Shown here one piece after another: positions 60,996-64,000 of a stretch of 64,000 bases of DNA (positions are counted from its first letter, which is position 1; each line of letters opens with the position of its first letter). Position numbers and translations under genes: made by a program. Under the pieces are notes generated by a model, which was given only the letters and a program-made list of their open reading frames with translations, had not been told where the DNA came from and did not search any database. The stretch spans positions 152,649 to 216,648 of the forward strand of contig CAZLKF010000002.1 in NCBI GenBank assembly GCA_964560085.1, given 5' to 3'. This DNA comes from RUG11241 sp964560085 (GTDB taxonomy: Bacteria > Bacillota_I > Bacilli_A > RF39 > UBA660).

Positions 60996-63187
60996 TGCAA
61001 AGTATTGAATTAAAAGAATTTCAAATTGAAACAGTTAATAAATTATTAGATGCTACTTCTGTTGGTAATAAAAAAGAAGTATTAGTTCAAGCTCCAACAG
61101 GATCAGGAAAAACAATTATTTTGCTTTCTTATATTGAGGAATATTTAAAAGAAAATAGAAAAACTATTTTTGTTTGGTTGACTCCTGGATCTGGAGATTT
61201 AGAAGAACAAAGTAGAAGCAAAATGCTTAAGTTTCTTCCACATATGGAATCAAAGAATATTCAAGATGTTTTGTTACAGGGATTTGATGCCAAAGATACA
61301 GCGTTCATAAATTGGGAAACAATTACTAAAAAAGGTAATACTGCATTAAAAGAAGCCGAAAGAAAGAACCTTTATGAGCGAGTTAGAGAAGCTTATAACA
61401 ATGGTTATGACTTTATAGTAATAGTAGATGAGGAACATCTAAATAAGACCGTTAAAGCCGAAGCAATCATTGATTTTATAGATCCTAAATACATTGTTAG
61501 AGTTAGTGCTACAACTAAAACGAATAAAGAAGCAGAATACATTGAAATTGATGAATTAGATGTAATAAATGCAGGATTAATTACAAGAGCATTATATATA
61601 AATGAAAATGTTACTAATGAGAAAGTATTAACTAATGAACATGATTATTTATTAGATCTAGCTATCAATAAAAGAAAAGCAATTAAGGAAGAATACTTAA
61701 ATAGAAATATTCAAGTAAATCCATTAATAATAATTCAATTGCCAAATAAGTCAGATGAATTGGTTAAACAAATAGAAGATTTATTAGAAGAAAAAGGTTA
61801 TTCATATGATAGAAAAAATCTTGCTATATGGTTAGCAGATAGAAAAGAGAATCTTGAAGATATAGAAAATAATGAATCACATCAAGCTATACTAATAATG
61901 AAACAAGCTATATCAACAGGATGGGATTGTCCAAGAGCTAAAATATTTGTTAAACTTCGTGATAATATGAGTGAAGATTTTGAAACTCAAACAATAGGTA
62001 GAATAAGAAGAATGCCTCAAGCCCATCATTATGAAAATACATTATTAGATAATTGTTATTTATATACATTTGATGAAAAGTATGAACAATCAATTAAACA
62101 AGAACTTGGTAAGAATGCTAAAAATGCAAAAGTTATTTTCTTAAAACCTGAATATAAAAACTTCACTTTAAAGAAGATGAGCATAGAAAGTGATTTTGAT
62201 GGATTTGATGATAGAGAAACATTCAATATTTTGTATAAATACTATGTTGATAAATATAAACTTACAGGATCTAAGAAGAACAATAAATCGATATTAGAAT
62301 CTAATGGATATATATTTAAAGATACCATTGATAATTACATAGTTAAGGGTAAATTTATAAGATTAGATGAGATTCAAGATGCAGAAAGAATGAAAGTAGA
62401 ATCAGCAGTTAATCCATCAAAAAATGGATATGAGTACAGAGATTCTATCACGGAAATAGCATCAAGAATTGGAATAAGATATGATAGAACAAAATTAATG
62501 CTCGAAAGATTATTTTTGAAGAGTAAATTATTCTCAAAGAAATTTGTTGATTTATCACTTTTGGATTTCTATGCATTTATCATCAACAACCATGATACAA
62601 TCAAACATGATTTTGAAGAAGCAGTAAATCAAAAAGCGAGACAAATGAAGATGAAGCTAGAGGGTATCAAAGAATCAAATTGGAGAATGCCTCAAGAGGA
62701 TTATATTAATTACGATCCACAAATGAAAGATACTACAATTTATGGAAAGAATACTTATAAAGAGTATCCAAGTAGTAGAGTAAAATCTAGATCTGAAAGC
62801 ATGTTTGAATTTTATTGTGAAACAAGTGATAACATAAAATGGTTCTACAAAAATGGAGAATCAGCAGACAATTATTTTTCTATTGTTTATGTTAATGCCG
62901 TTCAAAAGAAATTCCACTTCTATCCTGACTATATTATTTGTGATAAGAATGATAAGATATGGATCATAGAAACAAAAGGTGGAGAAAGTGCAACAGGAGA
63001 ATCTAAGAATATAGATATTAAAGTTGAGAATAAATTTGAAGCCTTAAAAGAATATTCTAAGAACCATAAAGTTAATTGGGCATTTGTAAGGGATTATGAT
63101 AAAAACAATTGCTTATATTATTGCAATACTGAATATACAGATGATATGGAAAATGAAAATTGGAATCAATTAGATAAGATGTTTTAA
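60995..63187 (+). CDS. res: type III restriction enzyme subunit (Res)
   Basis: A 730-aa helicase-nuclease. Walker A is APTGSGKT (residues 33-40), motif II VDEEH (about residues 144-148), motif III SATT (171-174), and motif VI lies in QTIGRIRRMP (about residue 335). A PD-(D/E)xK nuclease at the C-terminus reads FYPDYIICDKNDKIWIIETKGG (about residues 645-665). It is shorter than the 900-1000 aa of EcoP1I/EcoP15I-type Res but retains all motifs. With Mod it forms a complete type III defence system. Confidence 0.92.
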   Translation: MQSIELKEFQIETVNKLLDATSVGNKKEVLVQAPTGSGKTIILLSYIEEYLKENRKTIFVWLTPGSGDLEEQSRSKMLKFLPHMESKNIQDVLLQGFDAKDTAFINWETITKKGNTALKEAERKNLYERVREAYNNGYDFIVIVDEEHLNKTVKAEAIIDFIDPKYIVRVSATTKTNKEAEYIEIDELDVINAGLITRALYINENVTNEKVLTNEHDYLLDLAINKRKAIKEEYLNRNIQVNPLIIIQLPNKSDELVKQIEDLLEEKGYSYDRKNLAIWLADRKENLEDIENNESHQAILIMKQAISTGWDCPRAKIFVKLRDNMSEDFETQTIGRIRRMPQAHHYENTLLDNCYLYTFDEKYEQSIKQELGKNAKNAKVIFLKPEYKNFTLKKMSIESDFDGFDDRETFNILYKYYVDKYKLTGSKKNNKSILESNGYIFKDTIDNYIVKGKFIRLDEIQDAERMKVESAVNPSKNGYEYRDSITEIASRIGIRYDRTKLMLERLFLKSKLFSKKFVDLSLLDFYAFIINNHDTIKHDFEEAVNQKARQMKMKLEGIKESNWRMPQEDYINYDPQMKDTTIYGKNTYKEYPSSRVKSRSESMFEFYCETSDNIKWFYKNGESADNYFSIVYVNAVQKKFHFYPDYIICDKNDKIWIIETKGGESATGESKNIDIKVENKFEALKEYSKNHKVNWAFVRDYDKNNCLYYCNTEYTDDMENENWNQLDKMF

Positions 63188-63212
63188 AAAAGAGCTCACC
63201 GAATGGTGGGCT
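63186..63212 (-). terminator. terminator of the OB-fold gene pair
   Basis: AGCCCACC pairs with GGTGAGCT around ATTC, followed on the minus strand by six T. It lies between the converging res and OB-fold genes. Confidence 0.75.
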
Positions 63213-63470
63213 TTAATGTTTGTTAGATAGAAAAGTTATTTTAGTAGCACATAATGATATTCCATGCCTTTTATTAGCTTGAACATATCCTTTAACAGCC
63301 ATAGTATCATTAACATTGCAATATTCATATAATTTTTCTTTAATAGCAGTGACTATAACAAATCTTAGTTCTCCGTTATTAGCAGTTTGAAGATATAAAT
63401 ATGATTTATTATTATGTGATTCTATCTTGGTATACTTACCGATAACTATAAATTGATTAACATCAAACAT
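63213..63470 (-). CDS. small OB-fold protein, SSB-like
   Basis: An 85-aa protein: FDVNQFIVIGKYTKIESHNNKSYLYLQTANNGELRFVIVTAIKEKLYEYCNVNDTMAVKGYVQANKRHGISLCATKI. The alternating strands with a VKGYV turn follow the OB fold of SSB proteins, without the long tail or acidic tip. It may bind single-stranded DNA during element replication. It starts two bases after the 69-aa gene ends. Confidence 0.55.
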   Translation of the reverse strand: MFDVNQFIVIGKYTKIESHNNKSYLYLQTANNGELRFVIVTAIKEKLYEYCNVNDTMAVKGYVQANKRHGISLCATKITFLSNKH

Positions 63471-63472
63471 AT

Positions 63473-63682
63473 TTATTCCTTATCCTTTTTATAACTTTTA
63501 GCATTTAAATAATCAACTATTTGTTCTTCAATTTTATGTCTAAATTTCATTAACACTTCAAGATCTCTTGGGTTTTTAGCAGATAAAACAATATCGACAT
63601 TCTTAATGGTAAAGAAACCATGATAATCACCATTCCTACTTATACATTCAACTCGATTCTTCTGCTTAATAATATACTTCAT
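63473..63682 (-). CDS. unrecognised 69-aa protein
   Basis: A 69-aa charged protein (MKYIIKQKNRVECISRNGDY ... LNAKSYKKDKE) of unknown family. A TTTGGAGGTG ribosome site precedes the start. It is first in a two-gene unit with the OB-fold protein and expressed from a promoter carrying the shared AGTGATATATA motif. Confidence 0.55.
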   Translation of the reverse strand: MKYIIKQKNRVECISRNGDYHGFFTIKNVDIVLSAKNPRDLEVLMKFRHKIEEQIVDYLNAKSYKKDKE

Positions 63683-63704
63683 TATACACCTCCAAATAAA
63701 GTTG

Positions 63705-63740
63705 TAATATATATCACTCTTAATAGAAAATTAGTCAAGT
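63705..63740 (-). promoter_or_regulatory. promoter with AGTGATAT motif (for the 63473-63682 gene)
   Basis: On the minus strand TTGACT is followed after 17 bases by GATATA inside AGAGTGATATATATTAC. It is near-identical to the promoter block at 59005-59034. Confidence 0.5.
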
Positions 63741-63816
63741 AATGGTAGACTTATAAGCGATTAAATGGTATGTTGTATATGAAGATAACGATAAAAAGAT
63801 GTGGAAAATTAACGAT

Positions 63817-63867
63817 TTTAGAACCATTTTTAGAACCATTTTGAGTAAACTTAGCAGGTTAGAACCA
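63817..63867. repeat. arm-type direct repeats, copy 3
   Basis: TTTAGAACCATTTTTAGAAC at 63817-63836 continues to 63842, and a third TTAGAACCA unit lies at 63859-63867. It matches the repeats at 53111-53135 and 54330-54350 and marks the right end of the element. The 318 bp from 63683 to the window end hold no gene. Confidence 0.6.
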
Positions 63868-63914
63868 GTAAGAACTAACGAGAAAAGAGCCGAAATATAA
63901 GGAACAGTGCTAAA

Positions 63915-63990
63915 GGACAGTGGTAAAAACACTAAACATTGACAGCCATGTGACTCAGGGAGAAAATATAAACAATGTTGTGGTAAATAG
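63915..63990. other. right attachment region with two degenerate secA tails
   Basis: GGACAGTGGTAAAAACACTA (from 63915) resembles the secA stretch GGCAGTGGTAAGAAGTATAA. Directly after it, 63946-63990 can be read as PCDSGRKYKQCCGK and a stop, a diverged SEC-C tail with an in-frame stop just before it (TGA at 63940). Two tail remnants side by side point to repeated integration or excision at this site. Confidence 0.65.
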
Positions 63991-64000
63991 CCTATAAATA

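Larger units (their letters stand above)
54236..63979. mobile_element. satellite-like integrative element in the secA 3' end
   Basis: About 9.7 kb between two secA-tail copies. Order: integrase (minus), candidate small RNA (plus), CI-like repressor (minus), then divergent rightward genes (excisionase-like, replication initiator, helicase-loader-like, HNH), unknown gene, XRE regulator, type III mod and res, OB-fold and unknown small genes. No capsid, tail, portal, terminase or conjugation gene is present. The int-repressor-xis-rep module without virion genes is the layout of phage-inducible chromosomal islands; a decayed prophage is the alternative. Confidence 0.7.

Noticed and set aside
1..64000. 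tRNA or rRNA genes.
   Set aside because: No T-loop pattern (GGTTCGAATCC-like) with matching acceptor stem and no rRNA core sequence was noticed. A covariance search would be decisive.

Overview
The window is the chromosomal origin region of an AT-rich, Gram-positive, Bacilli-type Firmicute, probably an uncultured gut lineage. This rests on the gene order holB-bofA-recR-ebfC-dnaX-tadA / gyrA-gyrB-recF-dnaN-dnaA / rpmH-rnpA-yidC-jag-mnmE-mnmG-rsmG, on ComK, BofA, a DUF951 protein and an agr system, and on parS and Noc-type sites. TGA is used as a stop (for example rsmA), so the standard bacterial code fits. No tRNA or rRNA gene was recognised.

Layout. 1-3.9 kb (minus strand): replication and recombination cluster (holB, bofA-like, recR, ebfC, dnaX, tadA) headed by an SRP RNA gene. 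3.99-4.84 kb: a tandem array of at least 11 parS sites with a 51-52 bp period, interrupted by two 100-N gaps and bracketed by two 24-bp palindromes that contain the Noc-site consensus. 4.86-16.1 kb (minus strand): gyrA, gyrB, recF, a degenerate GatD/MurT pair, comK, dnaN, dnaA. 16.1-16.4 kb: oriC with DnaA boxes; the strand bias of the genes switches here. 16.4-23.3 kb (plus strand): rpmH to rsmA. 23.3-33.4 kb: two giant paralogous cysteine-rich Ig-like surface proteins. 33.5-38.7 kb: AGCS symporter, ung, tilS, ftsH. 38.9-40.8 kb: a secreted protein with a TrbC/VirB2-like tail, and an orphan prepilin. 40.9-46.5 kb: parA, parB, DUF951, AbgT transporter, ychF, rpsF-ssb-rpsR. 46.6-49.4 kb: agrA-agrC converging on agrB-agrD, with a 39-codon agrD pheromone gene. 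49.6-53.0 kb: csp, hpf, secA.

53.0-64.0 kb: accessory DNA at the 3' end of secA. Degenerate copies of the secA tail (the SEC-C motif) at about 54.24 and 63.92-63.99 kb, plus three clusters of TTAGAACCATTTT repeats, suggest at least two successive integrations. The first segment carries one unknown 322-aa gene. The second carries a tyrosine integrase, a CI-like repressor, an excisionase-like protein, a replication initiator, a helicase-loader-like protein, HNH, a complete type III restriction-modification pair and small OB-fold/unknown proteins, but no capsid, tail or terminase genes. It therefore resembles a phage satellite (PICI-like) or small integrative element that brings a defence system.

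Most unusual signals: (1) the parS array with flanking Noc-type palindromes, in a window that also encodes ParA and ParB; (2) a candidate ~100-nt small RNA in the integrated element, with its own promoter and terminator, that could pair over 27 nt with the leader of the element's excision/replication operon; (3) a MurT/GatD pair in which the GatD catalytic Cys and His are both replaced; (4) an agr locus with split convergent orientation and a proline-containing peptide core.
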